From CAYTRP01 sp964625145 (GTDB taxonomy: Bacteria > Sumerlaeota > Sumerlaeia > SLMS01 > JAHLLQ01), in assembly GCA_964625145.1 (NCBI GenBank), contig CAZVAQ010000149.1:1-8620 (forward strand): a DNA stretch of 8,620 nt, given 5' to 3'. Below are positions 1-6,228 of this stretch, piece after piece. Position numbers and translations under genes: made by a program. The first letter of the stretch is position 1. Every line of letters starts with the position of its first letter. Below the pieces are notes generated by a model. It was not told the DNA's origin, made no database searches, and saw nothing but the letters and a program-made list of their open reading frames with translations.

Positions 1-1
1 G

Positions 2-412
2 CACCGCTTCAACGCGTGGCCCGCCGTCCAGTTCCTCAATGAACACGCCGGCAACGACGGCGTGTTCTACATCGGCGAGCACCGTGGCTTCCACGCCAGC
101 TACCCCGTCCACCTCTCCGACTGGTTCGACAAGCCACTCATCCTCACGCACATCCAATCAACTACCGACAACGCCTCGATACTCGAACAATGGCACGCGC
201 AAGGCATCCGCTACGTCCTCCTCAACCAGGCCGAACTCTCCGAATATGAAGACGGCCTCTTCCGCCCCCGCTTCACACCCGCCGAATGGCATCGCTTCGC
301 CGCCCTGCGACAACACCTGCTCTCCACCCCAACCGCCATCATCTACCAACACCCCACCAAACCCATCCAAGTCATCGACCTGACCCAACTCCCCCCCATT
401 CCTGAATCCTGA
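2..412 (+). CDS. C-terminal part of a probable membrane glycosyltransferase (GT39/PMT-like)
   Basis: The reading frame is open from the window edge (frame 2) to a TGA at 410-412, so only the last 136 residues are visible and the start lies outside. The fragment is soluble, with no membrane segment. It opens with FNAWPAVQFLNEHAGNDG and continues with GEHRGFHA and GIRYVLLNQAEL. This layout (a residue-processing helix, then a strand leading to a 'GEyRgfy' turn, then a 'gvrYvLv' strand) is what I associate with the periplasmic C-terminal domain of polytopic GT39/dolichyl-phosphate-mannose-type glycosyltransferases. Those use lipid-linked sugars to modify lipids or proteins at the membrane. The family assignment is by resemblance only, because the catalytic N-terminal membrane region is missing. 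The gene ends in a repeat-rich gap 110 nt before the hslU start and has no evident functional link to hslU. Confidence 0.55.
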   Translation, partial: HRFNAWPAVQFLNEHAGNDGVFYIGEHRGFHASYPVHLSDWFDKPLILTHIQSTTDNASILEQWHAQGIRYVLLNQAELSEYEDGLFRPRFTPAEWHRFAALRQHLLSTPTAIIYQHPTKPIQVIDLTQLPPIPES

Positions 413-419
413 CTCCTCC

Positions 420-469
420 TTCCCTCCTTCATCCTTCATCCTTCCAAATTCTGCCTTCCACCTTCCACT
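420..469 (+). repeat. Heptamer-repeat tract, TTCATCC-type, between the glycosyltransferase and hslU
   Basis: From 428 the sequence reads as consecutive 7-nt units: TTCATCC, TTCATCC, TTCCAAA, TTCTGCC, TTCCACC, TTCCACT. They are preceded by the related TTCCCTCC at 420-427. The common pattern is TTCNNCC, with two decayed units. The tract is pyrimidine-rich on the + strand. It is a looser relative of the array at 8483-8559. Confidence 0.75.
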
Positions 470-512
470 TGGCACTCCCCTTGCCCTACCCCTCTCCATG
501 TAGCCCCTCCCC

Positions 513-516
513 GGAG
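513..516 (+). promoter_or_regulatory. Shine-Dalgarno site that fixes the hslU start
   Basis: GGAG lies 6 nt before the GTG at 523. The alternative TTG starts upstream in the same frame (469 and 481) lie in or beside the pyrimidine-rich repeat tract and have no purine-rich site. They would also add residues that HslU proteins do not normally have. This site therefore decides in favour of GTG 523. Confidence 0.75.
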
Positions 517-522
517 AAAACC

Positions 523-1977
523 GTGTCAGGATTCCTCGCCAACGAACTCACTCCCCGCCAAATCGTGGCGGAACTCGACAAATACATCATCGGCCAGGCC
601 CGCGCCAAACGCATCGTCGCCATTGCGCTGCGCAACCGCGCCCGCCGCCGCCAGCTCCCCGATTCCATCCGCGACGAAGTGTCGCCCAAGAACATCCTCA
701 TGATGGGCCCCACCGGCGTCGGCAAGACAGAGATCGCCCGCCGCCTCGCCCGCCTTGCGGGTGCGCCCTTCATCAAGGTCGAAGCCACCAAGTACACCGA
801 GGTCGGCTACGTCGGCCGCGACGTCGAATCCATGGTTCGCGATCTTGTCGAGATGGCCATCAAGATGGTGCGCGAGGAAAAGATCGACCGCGTCCGCGAA
901 GCCGTCGACGAACTCGTCGTCAACAAGCTCCTCGACCTCATCGACTCGCCGCCGCCATCCGTCAAGCGCCGCCAGGTCATGATCGATGGCAAACCCGAGA
1001 TGGAATACGAGATGCCGCGCCTTGGCCCCGGCGAAAACGATCGCGACCATCCGGCCTATCAATGGCAGCGCCGCCGCGAAGCGATGCGACCCGGCCTTGC
1101 CGCAGGCAAGTTCGACGAACGCGAAGTCGAAGTCAAAGTCACCCACAAGGGCCCCAATCCCTTCGCAGCCATGGGCATGCCCATGGGCCCCGGCGGCCCC
1201 GGCGGCGGCGGCATGCAGATTGAAGGCATGGACCAGCTCTCCTCGCTCTTCGAACAGATGACACCCCGCAAGCAAAAGACCGTCAAGCTGCGCATCGCCG
1301 AGGCGCGCCGCGTCCTCTTTGAGGAGGAAGTCGAGTCGCTCATCGACATGGAGAAGATCAAGCTCGAGGCCCTCGAACGCGCGCAGCAGCACGGCATCAT
1401 CTTCATCGACGAGTTCGACAAGATCGCCGGCCGCGGCGATGGCATGCGCGGCCCCGACGTGTCGCGCGAAGGCGTCCAGCGCGACATCCTCCCCATCGTC
1501 GAAGGCAGCACCGTCTTCACCAAGCACGGCATGATCAGCACCGACCACGTCCTCTTCATCGCTGCCGGCGCGTTTCACATTTCAAAGCCCAGCGACCTGA
1601 TCCCCGAACTACAGGGCCGCTTCCCGCTGCGCGTCGAACTCGACTCGCTCACCGCCAGCGACTTCCAGCGCATCCTCACCGAACCCGAGAACGCGCTCAC
1701 CCGTCAGTACAGCGAGCTGCTCAAGACCGAAGGCATCGAGCTCGTGTGGGAGGAGGACGGCATCGCCGAAATCGCCCGCTCCGCCGAGGAAGTCAACTCC
1801 TCCACCGAAAACATCGGCGCCCGCCGCCTTCACACCATCCTCGAAAAGATCCTCGAAGAAGTCAGCTTCGAAGCCCCCGAAATGGGCGTCGGCCGGATCA
1901 TCATCAACAAGGCCTTCGTGGAGAATTCCCTGAAGGACATCCTCCAAGACCAGGACCTCAGCCGGTTTATCCTGTAA
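523..1977 (+). CDS. hslU: HslU, AAA+ ATPase subunit of the HslVU (ClpYQ) protease
   Basis: This is the ATP-driven unfoldase that feeds substrates into the HslV peptidase in the cytoplasm. The protein is 484 aa from GTG 523. It begins with the family N-terminus (LTPRQIVAELDKYIIGQ) and has Walker A GPTGVGKT at residues 62-69 (Lys68). The pore loop GYVG is at 95-98, Walker B IIFIDEF includes Asp296-Glu297, the probable arginine finger is Arg366 (GRFPLR), and sensor-2 GARR is at 432-435. It ends in DLSRFIL, the tail that docks into HslV in characterised complexes. E. coli HslU is 443 aa. The extra length is in the intermediate (I) domain, roughly residues 108-255, including a Met/Gly/Pro-rich stretch at about 217-234. 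All ATPase motifs are intact. hslV usually precedes hslU in an operon, but here the upstream neighbour is an unrelated glycosyltransferase. The next gene, rodA, is convergent. Confidence 0.97.
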   Translation: MSGFLANELTPRQIVAELDKYIIGQARAKRIVAIALRNRARRRQLPDSIRDEVSPKNILMMGPTGVGKTEIARRLARLAGAPFIKVEATKYTEVGYVGRDVESMVRDLVEMAIKMVREEKIDRVREAVDELVVNKLLDLIDSPPPSVKRRQVMIDGKPEMEYEMPRLGPGENDRDHPAYQWQRRREAMRPGLAAGKFDEREVEVKVTHKGPNPFAAMGMPMGPGGPGGGGMQIEGMDQLSSLFEQMTPRKQKTVKLRIAEARRVLFEEEVESLIDMEKIKLEALERAQQHGIIFIDEFDKIAGRGDGMRGPDVSREGVQRDILPIVEGSTVFTKHGMISTDHVLFIAAGAFHISKPSDLIPELQGRFPLRVELDSLTASDFQRILTEPENALTRQYSELLKTEGIELVWEEDGIAEIARSAEEVNSSTENIGARRLHTILEKILEEVSFEAPEMGVGRIIINKAFVENSLKDILQDQDLSRFIL

Positions 1978-2000
1978 GCTCCCAACAAGGCCACATCCCG

Positions 2001-2024
2001 TCCATCCAGTTCATCCTGTCCCTG
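2001..2024 (+). repeat. Short repeat-like pyrimidine-rich tract in the hslU-rodA gap
   Basis: The 55-nt gap between the convergent hslU and rodA stops contains TCCATCCAG followed by TTCATCCTG and TCCCTG, 9-nt-spaced variants of the TTCATCC theme. A perfect TTCATCC lies at 2010-2016. I see no stem-loop followed by a T-run here, so no intrinsic terminator can be named for either gene. Confidence 0.45.
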
Positions 2025-2032
2025 ACCCCCCA

Positions 2033-3247
2033 TCAATGAAAAACAAACCTCCGCATCGCCACATTCAAGACCAACCCCACCATCAGGAAAGTCGCCAACA
2101 GGAACGTCCCCCCATAGCTCAGGAAAGGCAGCGGCAATCCCGTCACCGGCACCAAGCCGATATTCATCCCCACGTTCATCAACACATGCCCGCCCAGGAT
2201 CGCTGCCAGCCCCGCGATCACCAACCCGCCAAACCGGTCGCGCGCGTGGCGCATGCATTCCAGCATTCGCCAGAATAGGAATCCGTACAGCGCCAGAATC
2301 ACCGCCGCCCCCAGCAAACCAAATTGCTCCACCGTGCTCGCAAAGATGAAATCCGTGCGCGCTTCCGGCAGGAACCGGTGCACCGCCTGGCTCCCTTCCC
2401 CCCATCCGCGCCCCGTCAATCCGCCTGACCCCGCGGCGATCATCGACTGGATGACATTGTATCCCGAACCCAATGGATCGCGCGCCGGATCCAGGAAGTT
2501 CAACACGCGCTCGCGTTGATAACTCTTCAGGAACGGAAACGCCGCGGCCGCCGCGCCAATGCCACTCACCCACAAAGTGATCCAGATACGCCGGCTCGTT
2601 CCCGCCCAAAACAGGATCGCCGCCGTAAGGAACACAAACAGGAACGCCGTTCCAAAATCCGGCTGCTTCAGGATCAACAGCACCGGCGGCGCCACGATCA
2701 GCAACGGCACGATCAAGTCCGTCAACCGCCGCACACCCTCCGGCCGCAGCGCAAACCACTGCGCCAACACCAGCACCGTCATCACCTTCATCGTCTCCGC
2801 CGGTTGATAACTCAGCGGCCCGATGCGAAACCACGACGTCGCCCCGTTCACCCGCGTACCCGCGAACAGGACCGCCACCAACAAACCAATGTTGATCGCA
2901 TACGCCACCGGCGCCACCCGCGCGATCAGCCGGTAATCCAACACCAGCGTCAGCGCCAAACCGCACAGCGAGATCCCCACCCACGTCATCTGGCGCTCAA
3001 CCACCGCCGACATCCCCGCGCCACCCGCCGAAGCACCCGCCAGCGACAACAACCCCGCCAACGTCAGCGCCACCGCCCCGGCAATCAGCGGCCAATCGAG
3101 ATACCGCAGCAGATGCAGGAACGCCGTCTGCCGCTCGACAATGTCATCCGGCTCTTCCAGTTGCGACTTCGCCCGCAAACGATCCGGCCGGTCGACGCGC
3201 GAAGGCACATCCTCGCCCGATCGCCATCGCTCCACCGTCGCGCTCAC
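2033..3247 (-). CDS. rodA: RodA (MrdB), SEDS-family peptidoglycan glycosyltransferase of the elongasome
   Basis: RodA polymerises lipid II into glycan strands during side-wall elongation, normally in complex with PBP2 and the MreBCD scaffold, in the inner membrane. The 404-aa protein is highly hydrophobic, with about ten predicted helices between residues 52 and 398. SEDS landmarks are present in order: IGPLSYQPAE (142-151), LKQPDFGT (193-200), a long extracytoplasmic loop with GSGGLTGRGWGEG (273-285), EARTDFIF (295-302) with the expected catalytic Asp299, and GLPLPFLSYGG (370-380). The GTG start at 3247 overlaps the mreD stop in a GTGA junction, and GAGGAG at 3259-3254 sits 6 nt upstream, so translation is probably coupled. 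The N-terminal cytoplasmic segment is about 50 residues and charged, longer than in many RodA proteins. FtsW is the main alternative, but the mreCD context and the motifs favour RodA. It is the last gene of the operon seen here. Confidence 0.95.
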   Translation of the reverse strand: MSATVERWRSGEDVPSRVDRPDRLRAKSQLEEPDDIVERQTAFLHLLRYLDWPLIAGAVALTLAGLLSLAGASAGGAGMSAVVERQMTWVGISLCGLALTLVLDYRLIARVAPVAYAINIGLLVAVLFAGTRVNGATSWFRIGPLSYQPAETMKVMTVLVLAQWFALRPEGVRRLTDLIVPLLIVAPPVLLILKQPDFGTAFLFVFLTAAILFWAGTSRRIWITLWVSGIGAAAAAFPFLKSYQRERVLNFLDPARDPLGSGYNVIQSMIAAGSGGLTGRGWGEGSQAVHRFLPEARTDFIFASTVEQFGLLGAAVILALYGFLFWRMLECMRHARDRFGGLVIAGLAAILGGHVLMNVGMNIGLVPVTGLPLPFLSYGGTFLLATFLMVGLVLNVAMRRFVFH

Positions 3248-3807
3248 TTCAGGCTCCTCAGCAGCACCGGCACATCATGCCCCACGCCCTCCGATCTTCC
3301 ATCCGTCCAATGCTGCCACACCGCCACACCCAATGCCCCGGCACTCATCACGCCCAAGGTCAACAACCCCTCCGCACAACGTGCCAGAAACAAATCACCC
3401 GAAGTCACCAAGACCGCCTCTGCCAACTCCACCGCGAAGTATCCCCCCAACGCATACAACGCGAACACACCATGCGACAAATCCCACCGCACCACCGGCC
3501 CCGGCGCGAATGACCCCGCCAGCAACGCCGCCGCGAGCGGCAACATCCGCTCCCCCATCGGTGCGCCGCTCATCACATCAAACACCAACGCCAACACCAA
3601 CGCCACCATCGCCTGATAGCTCGAAGGCCGCGTCGCCGCCATCACCACCCACAACACCAACACCCAACTCACCCCCGCCAACATCGACAACCCCATCGCC
3701 CAAACCAACACCAACGCCAACCCCGCACACACCCCCTCCCCCGCGCCCGTCACCACCGGATGACGCCGCCTCCAACGTTCGGGAATTCTCGGAATCACCC
3801 GCACCAC
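3244..3807 (-). CDS. mreD: MreD, rod shape-determining membrane protein
   Basis: MreD is a small integral membrane protein that links MreC and RodA/PBP2 in the elongation complex. It is poorly conserved in sequence, so the call rests on position between mreC and rodA, size (187 aa) and topology. After a basic N-terminus (RIPERWRRRHP) there are about five to six hydrophobic segments, including GLALVLVWAMGLSML, VLVLWVVMAA, ALVLALVFDVMSG and LLTLGVMSAGALGVAVW. The motif ALVFDVMSGAPMGERML resembles the conserved 'GlllDl..g.plG...l' region of MreD. GTG 3807 was chosen because GGGGG at 3820-3816 lies 8 nt upstream. TTG 3810 and GTG 3804 are close alternatives, and an in-frame stop at 3813-3811 excludes anything longer. 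The stop overlaps the rodA start by 4 nt. Confidence 0.85.
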   Translation of the reverse strand: MVRVIPRIPERWRRRHPVVTGAGEGVCAGLALVLVWAMGLSMLAGVSWVLVLWVVMAATRPSSYQAMVALVLALVFDVMSGAPMGERMLPLAAALLAGSFAPGPVVRWDLSHGVFALYALGGYFAVELAEAVLVTSGDLFLARCAEGLLTLGVMSAGALGVAVWQHWTDGRSEGVGHDVPVLLRSLK

Positions 3808-3820
3808 CAATCAAACCCCC

Positions 3821-3851
3821 ATTCATAATTCATAAGTCACAATTCATAATT
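3821..3851 (-). repeat. AT-rich direct repeat spanning the mreC stop
   Basis: Read on the minus strand, AATTATGAAT occurs at 3851-3842 and again at 3830-3821, 21 nt apart, with a partial copy (TTATGAATT) linking them. The first copy lies inside mreC and encodes its last residues (NYEL then stop). The second lies in the short gap before mreD. The tract is strikingly AT-rich against its GC-rich surroundings. Confidence 0.7.
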
Positions 3852-4691
3852 CCAGTCTTCTTGTCTCGCCTCCAACAAATACACCGTCCGCAGCCCTTCT
3901 CCCGGCTCCGCCAGATCCAGCACCGCCCGCTTCTCCCCGCGGAAATCCGTCGACACTTCCCGCACCGTCCCCAGCGGCAATCCCGCCGGCGCCGTCGAAC
4001 CCTTGCGCCCGCTCGTCACCACCACATCCCCCGGCGCCAACGTCGCCGCCGTTTGTTCAGGCCGAAACTCCGCAACACCCGCACTCCCTGTTCCCTGCAA
4101 CACACCCGCCTCCAAGACCTCCCGCAACTCCGCACCCCACCGGCTCTCTCCATCCGCCAGCAACTGCACCATCGCATCGCGCGCGTGCACTTCGCGCACG
4201 GTCCCCAACACCCCCGCGGGCCCCATCACCACCTGCCCCCGGAACACATGCGCGCCATCCGGAATCGCAATCCACAACCGGCGCCGCGTGCCATCAACCA
4301 CCGGCGCAATCACCCGCGCAGCCATCGCGCGCGGCGCATGGTTCGAAGCAACATCCCACAATCCTTCCGCTCCCTCCTGCTCCGCCAACCGCGCCTCCAC
4401 CGCCGCCAACTGCACGCGCAACGCCGCCATCTCCGCGCGCAGCGCCTCGTTCTCCGCCGCCGCATGCCCTCCATCCCCCAGCGCGCCACCCACCACCCCC
4501 GCCGCGCCATCGCGCACGCTCGACCCGGCCTGCAACAACGGCCCCACCACCACCGCCACGCCGTTGCGCAACGGTTCGCTCCACGGCAACGCCGCAGGCA
4601 AGCCAATCACCAGAAACCCTCCCAACAGGAGGGCCAAACCGGGAATGGGACTGCGCCGCGAAGGGCGTCGGGATTCTGCGAGCGAAACCAT
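3837..4691 (-). CDS. mreC: MreC, rod shape-determining periplasmic scaffold protein
   Basis: MreC is anchored in the inner membrane and assembles in the periplasm to activate the RodA/PBP2 synthase during elongation. From ATG 4691 the protein is 284 aa. It has a basic N-terminus (ESRRPSRRSP), one membrane helix at about 18-36, a coiled coil at about 78-108 (AAENEALRAEMAALRVQLAA), then the paired beta-domain region. That region shows family landmarks IAIPDGAHVFRGQVVMG, GVLGTVREVHARDAMVQLL and GDVVVTSG...PAGLPLGTV. The frame stays open upstream to a TTG at 4760. The extra 23 residues would put an unusual segment before the anchor, so ATG 4691 is preferred although its Shine-Dalgarno site is weak. 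It is the first gene of mreC-mreD-rodA and ends 29 nt before mreD. Its last codons fall in an AT-rich repeat. No mreB precedes it, contrary to the common mreBCD order. Confidence 0.93.
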   Translation of the reverse strand: MVSLAESRRPSRRSPIPGLALLLGGFLVIGLPAALPWSEPLRNGVAVVVGPLLQAGSSVRDGAAGVVGGALGDGGHAAAENEALRAEMAALRVQLAAVEARLAEQEGAEGLWDVASNHAPRAMAARVIAPVVDGTRRRLWIAIPDGAHVFRGQVVMGPAGVLGTVREVHARDAMVQLLADGESRWGAELREVLEAGVLQGTGSAGVAEFRPEQTAATLAPGDVVVTSGRKGSTAPAGLPLGTVREVSTDFRGEKRAVLDLAEPGEGLRTVYLLEARQEDWNYEL

Positions 4692-4811
4692 CGGGAACGG
4701 GAACCAGGGCAGCGGGCGATGGAAGGCGGACAGACACAAAATCCGCCGCTCCCGCAGCAAGGAAGACCCTCACCAAGACCGTCAAGCACTACAACGTCCC
4801 TCCCTTCTCCG

Positions 4812-4840
4812 ATCCTACTGGCAAGAGTTGCACTTGCGAC
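4812..4840 (-). promoter_or_regulatory. Weak candidate promoter for mreC-mreD-rodA
   Basis: In the 203-nt gap upstream of mreC, the minus strand carries TAGGAT (4817-4812), the same -10-like hexamer as the much better promoter upstream of the antitoxin gene. The hexamer 17 nt further upstream, GTCGCA, matches the -35 consensus at only three positions. Transcription would begin near 4805, giving a leader of about 110 nt. The rest of the gap shows no terminator or riboswitch that I recognise. Confidence 0.2.
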
Positions 4841-4894
4841 ACGGAGCAAATTGCCTCTGCGTATTCCCATGCCTCATCCCAAAGGGCTCAACCC

Positions 4895-5440
4895 ATGGAC
4901 AAACCAATGACCCGCAAGGAACTCCTCGATGCCCTGCAAGAGGCATATGCCCTAGGCATGGCGGCGGCTCGGGAAACCAACGCCACATCGTTCCCCTTGG
5001 CGTCTTTCGAGGATGCCGACATCCCTGACGTCATAGGAGCCGGCCTCATTCAGCTCATTGACCAGATGTCGGGTGATCCGTCCGAAGAACAACTCGACAC
5101 TCTCGGCCACTGGATTGGTCAACTCATCCCCCCTCAGGTAACCGACAAACTCATCGCGAAAGCCGAAGAGGAAATCCGCCGCCTCGCTTCAGCAGGCGGA
5201 CCGGATTATACCAATATCATCCTGCGCCTCTCCGACGAGGAGGAGGTAGCCGTCAAAGCCGAGTGGGACCGGCGAATCAACTGCCTCTCAACTTCCCAGC
5301 TACAACTTGTTTCCCTCGTCATGGATCACTGTCACGACCAGGCTGTCCGACTTGAGATAGCCTTCCTCTCGCCTTGGCACGAGCTACCTCAGGCGTCCGC
5401 ATGGCTACGATCCTGGCGGCGCCAAGAACCTGCCCACTGA
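4895..5440 (+). CDS. Unrecognised 181-aa acidic helical protein
   Basis: I do not recognise a family. The protein is soluble, with no signal peptide or membrane helix, and looks mostly helical and acidic in its first 100 residues (for example PSEEQLDTLGHWIGQLIPP, then TDKLIAKAEEEIRRLASAG). It ends in a Trp-rich segment, WHELPQASAWLRSWRR. ATG 4895 has AAAGGG (4881-4886) 8 nt upstream, and a second in-frame ATG follows at 4907. Support for a real gene is the good ribosome site, balanced amino-acid composition and lack of the Pro/Arg/Ser excess seen in the non-coding frames here. Its codon use looks less GC-extreme than hslU or modA. The last 36 nt overlap the 3' end of the convergent vapC. It is divergent from mreC and may belong to an accessory block with the toxin-antitoxin pair. 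Function unknown. Confidence 0.72.
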   Translation: MDKPMTRKELLDALQEAYALGMAAARETNATSFPLASFEDADIPDVIGAGLIQLIDQMSGDPSEEQLDTLGHWIGQLIPPQVTDKLIAKAEEEIRRLASAGGPDYTNIILRLSDEEEVAVKAEWDRRINCLSTSQLQLVSLVMDHCHDQAVRLEIAFLSPWHELPQASAWLRSWRRQEPAH

Positions 5441-5824
5441 CTGTGCCGCTTCAGCCAGTTGACGATCCAAAGTCGCCAGCGGCATCTCCAACCTCAACGC
5501 AAGCTCGAGATACAAAGCCTCGTAACAGGTCAGTCCAAATTCCTGAGCCACGCGCGTCACGGCACCCATCCGGGATGGGATCCAAGGATCGTCTCTCACA
5601 GAGAGAGCCCCAACCTCTTCCAGCGCCCGGGCAAGCGATTCGGTATCCAAGCGTCCCTTCCGCTCGGCCAACATCAACGAGTTCGCCACCTTCAGCCACC
5701 ACAGGCTGGGCACGTGAACCTCAGAATCATCAAACCGCGACACCACAAAATCCGAGTACGCAGAAAACTCGTCCTCGAACACCCAACTCAATGCCACCGA
5801 GCTATCGAGGACAAAGGCGCTCAA
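5405..5824 (-). CDS. vapC: VapC-like PIN-domain toxin with a substituted active-site residue
   Basis: PIN-domain VapC toxins are Mg-dependent RNases that cut tRNA or rRNA and are held inactive by a cognate antitoxin. This 139-aa protein has the PIN layout: FVLDSSVALSW with the first acidic residue Asp7, VPSLWWLKVANSL at 38-50, LTCYEALYLELALR at 98-111, and MPLATLDRQL with Asp120. The family normally has Glu in the second motif ('PslwplEvaNaL'), but residue 45 here is Lys (codon AAG, 5692-5690). The usual Asp in the third motif ('YDAxYLELA') is Glu102. Two of four canonical metal ligands thus remain, plus one conservative change. Activity may be lost or reduced. The TTG start at 5824 overlaps the antitoxin stop as TTGA, with GAGGGG 5 nt upstream, so the two are translationally coupled. 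The 3' end overlaps the convergent 181-aa gene by 36 nt. Confidence 0.9.
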   Translation of the reverse strand: MSAFVLDSSVALSWVFEDEFSAYSDFVVSRFDDSEVHVPSLWWLKVANSLMLAERKGRLDTESLARALEEVGALSVRDDPWIPSRMGAVTRVAQEFGLTCYEALYLELALRLEMPLATLDRQLAEAAQSVGRFLAPPGS

Positions 5825-6063
5825 GGCCGCCCCTCTTCACGCAGGGACCGAAGTGATAGGCCATCGAGACGCAGCCCCTTGCGAAGGTTCTGCATCCGCT
5901 CCGCTGTGGATATCCCATTTCCCCTGCGGGGCTCAATCGTCTCAAGGATGACCCGGGCAATCGTCCTCCCCGACCGAGTCAGCACAATCTCCTGCTCCCG
6001 CTCGACACGCTCCAAGAGCGTTCGAATCTCCTGTCCCGAATCTTCTATCGCTATCGTGGTCAT
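5821..6063 (-). CDS. Phd/YefM-type antitoxin paired with the PIN toxin
   Basis: This would bind and neutralise the PIN toxin encoded directly downstream and, with it, repress their shared promoter. The N-terminal half (TTIAIEDSGQEIRTLLERV, then EIVLTRSGRTIARVI) matches the Phd/YefM DNA-binding fold. The C-terminal end (DGLSLRSLREEGRP) resembles the toxin-binding tails of VapC-partner antitoxins. From ATG 6063 the protein is 80 aa. GGGGG at 6075-6071 is 7-8 nt upstream. ATG 6069 and TTG 6081 are in-frame alternatives, but a start at 6081 would sit almost at the predicted transcription start, so it is unlikely. The stop overlaps the toxin start by 4 nt. Antitoxin-first order and overlap are typical of vapBC operons. 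Phd/YefM versus a VapB of another fold is judged from sequence pattern only. Confidence 0.87.
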   Translation of the reverse strand: MTTIAIEDSGQEIRTLLERVEREQEIVLTRSGRTIARVILETIEPRRGNGISTAERMQNLRKGLRLDGLSLRSLREEGRP

Positions 6064-6080
6064 GGACATGGCCCCCGACA

Positions 6081-6089
6081 ATTCTGAAT
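6081..6089. promoter_or_regulatory. Short palindrome at the predicted antitoxin transcription start
   Basis: ATTC-T-GAAT is a perfect 4+4 inverted repeat with one central base. It lies just downstream of the -10 element and upstream of the antitoxin start codons, where Phd-type antitoxins commonly bind to autorepress. A repeat this short occurs often by chance, so the operator role is a suggestion. Confidence 0.25.
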
Positions 6090-6090
6090 C

Positions 6091-6119
6091 ATCCTAGAGC
6101 CACCCCAATGCCCCGTCAA
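6091..6119 (-). promoter_or_regulatory. Sigma70-type promoter for the antitoxin-toxin operon
   Basis: On the minus strand, TTGACG (6119-6114, five of six consensus bases) is separated by exactly 17 nt from TAGGAT (6096-6091, four of six). Transcription should begin near 6084, leaving a leader of about 20 nt before ATG 6063. It points away from modA. Confidence 0.6.
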
Positions 6120-6228
6120 CACCACTTCCGCACCCCTTCCTCTCTCTGAGCTGTCCATCTGATCCTGCTGCGTGCCCATCTAAACCCCCAGCGAAGCCCG
6201 GTCACATGTCATCCCACCCCATCCCACG

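Noticed and set aside
469..522. Upstream in-frame TTG starts for HslU (469 and 481)
   Set aside because: They lie in or next to repeat sequence, lack a ribosome site, and would add an 18-residue (469) or 14-residue (481) Pro/Ser-rich extension unlike the family; GTG 523 has GGAG 6 nt upstream.
526..1578. A 350-aa minus-strand open frame opposite hslU
   Set aside because: It is a GC-driven mirror of hslU with Asp/Gly/Ala-rich low-complexity translation and no recognisable motif, while hslU itself is certain.
2516..3616. A 366-aa + strand open frame opposite rodA
   Set aside because: It is an Arg/Gln/His-rich antisense shadow of rodA with no domain pattern.
3141..4910. A 589-aa + strand open frame opposite mreD and mreC
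   Set aside because: Its translation is dominated by Pro, Arg, His and Ser, as expected for the antisense of GC-rich genes, and mreD and mreC on the other strand have clear family features.
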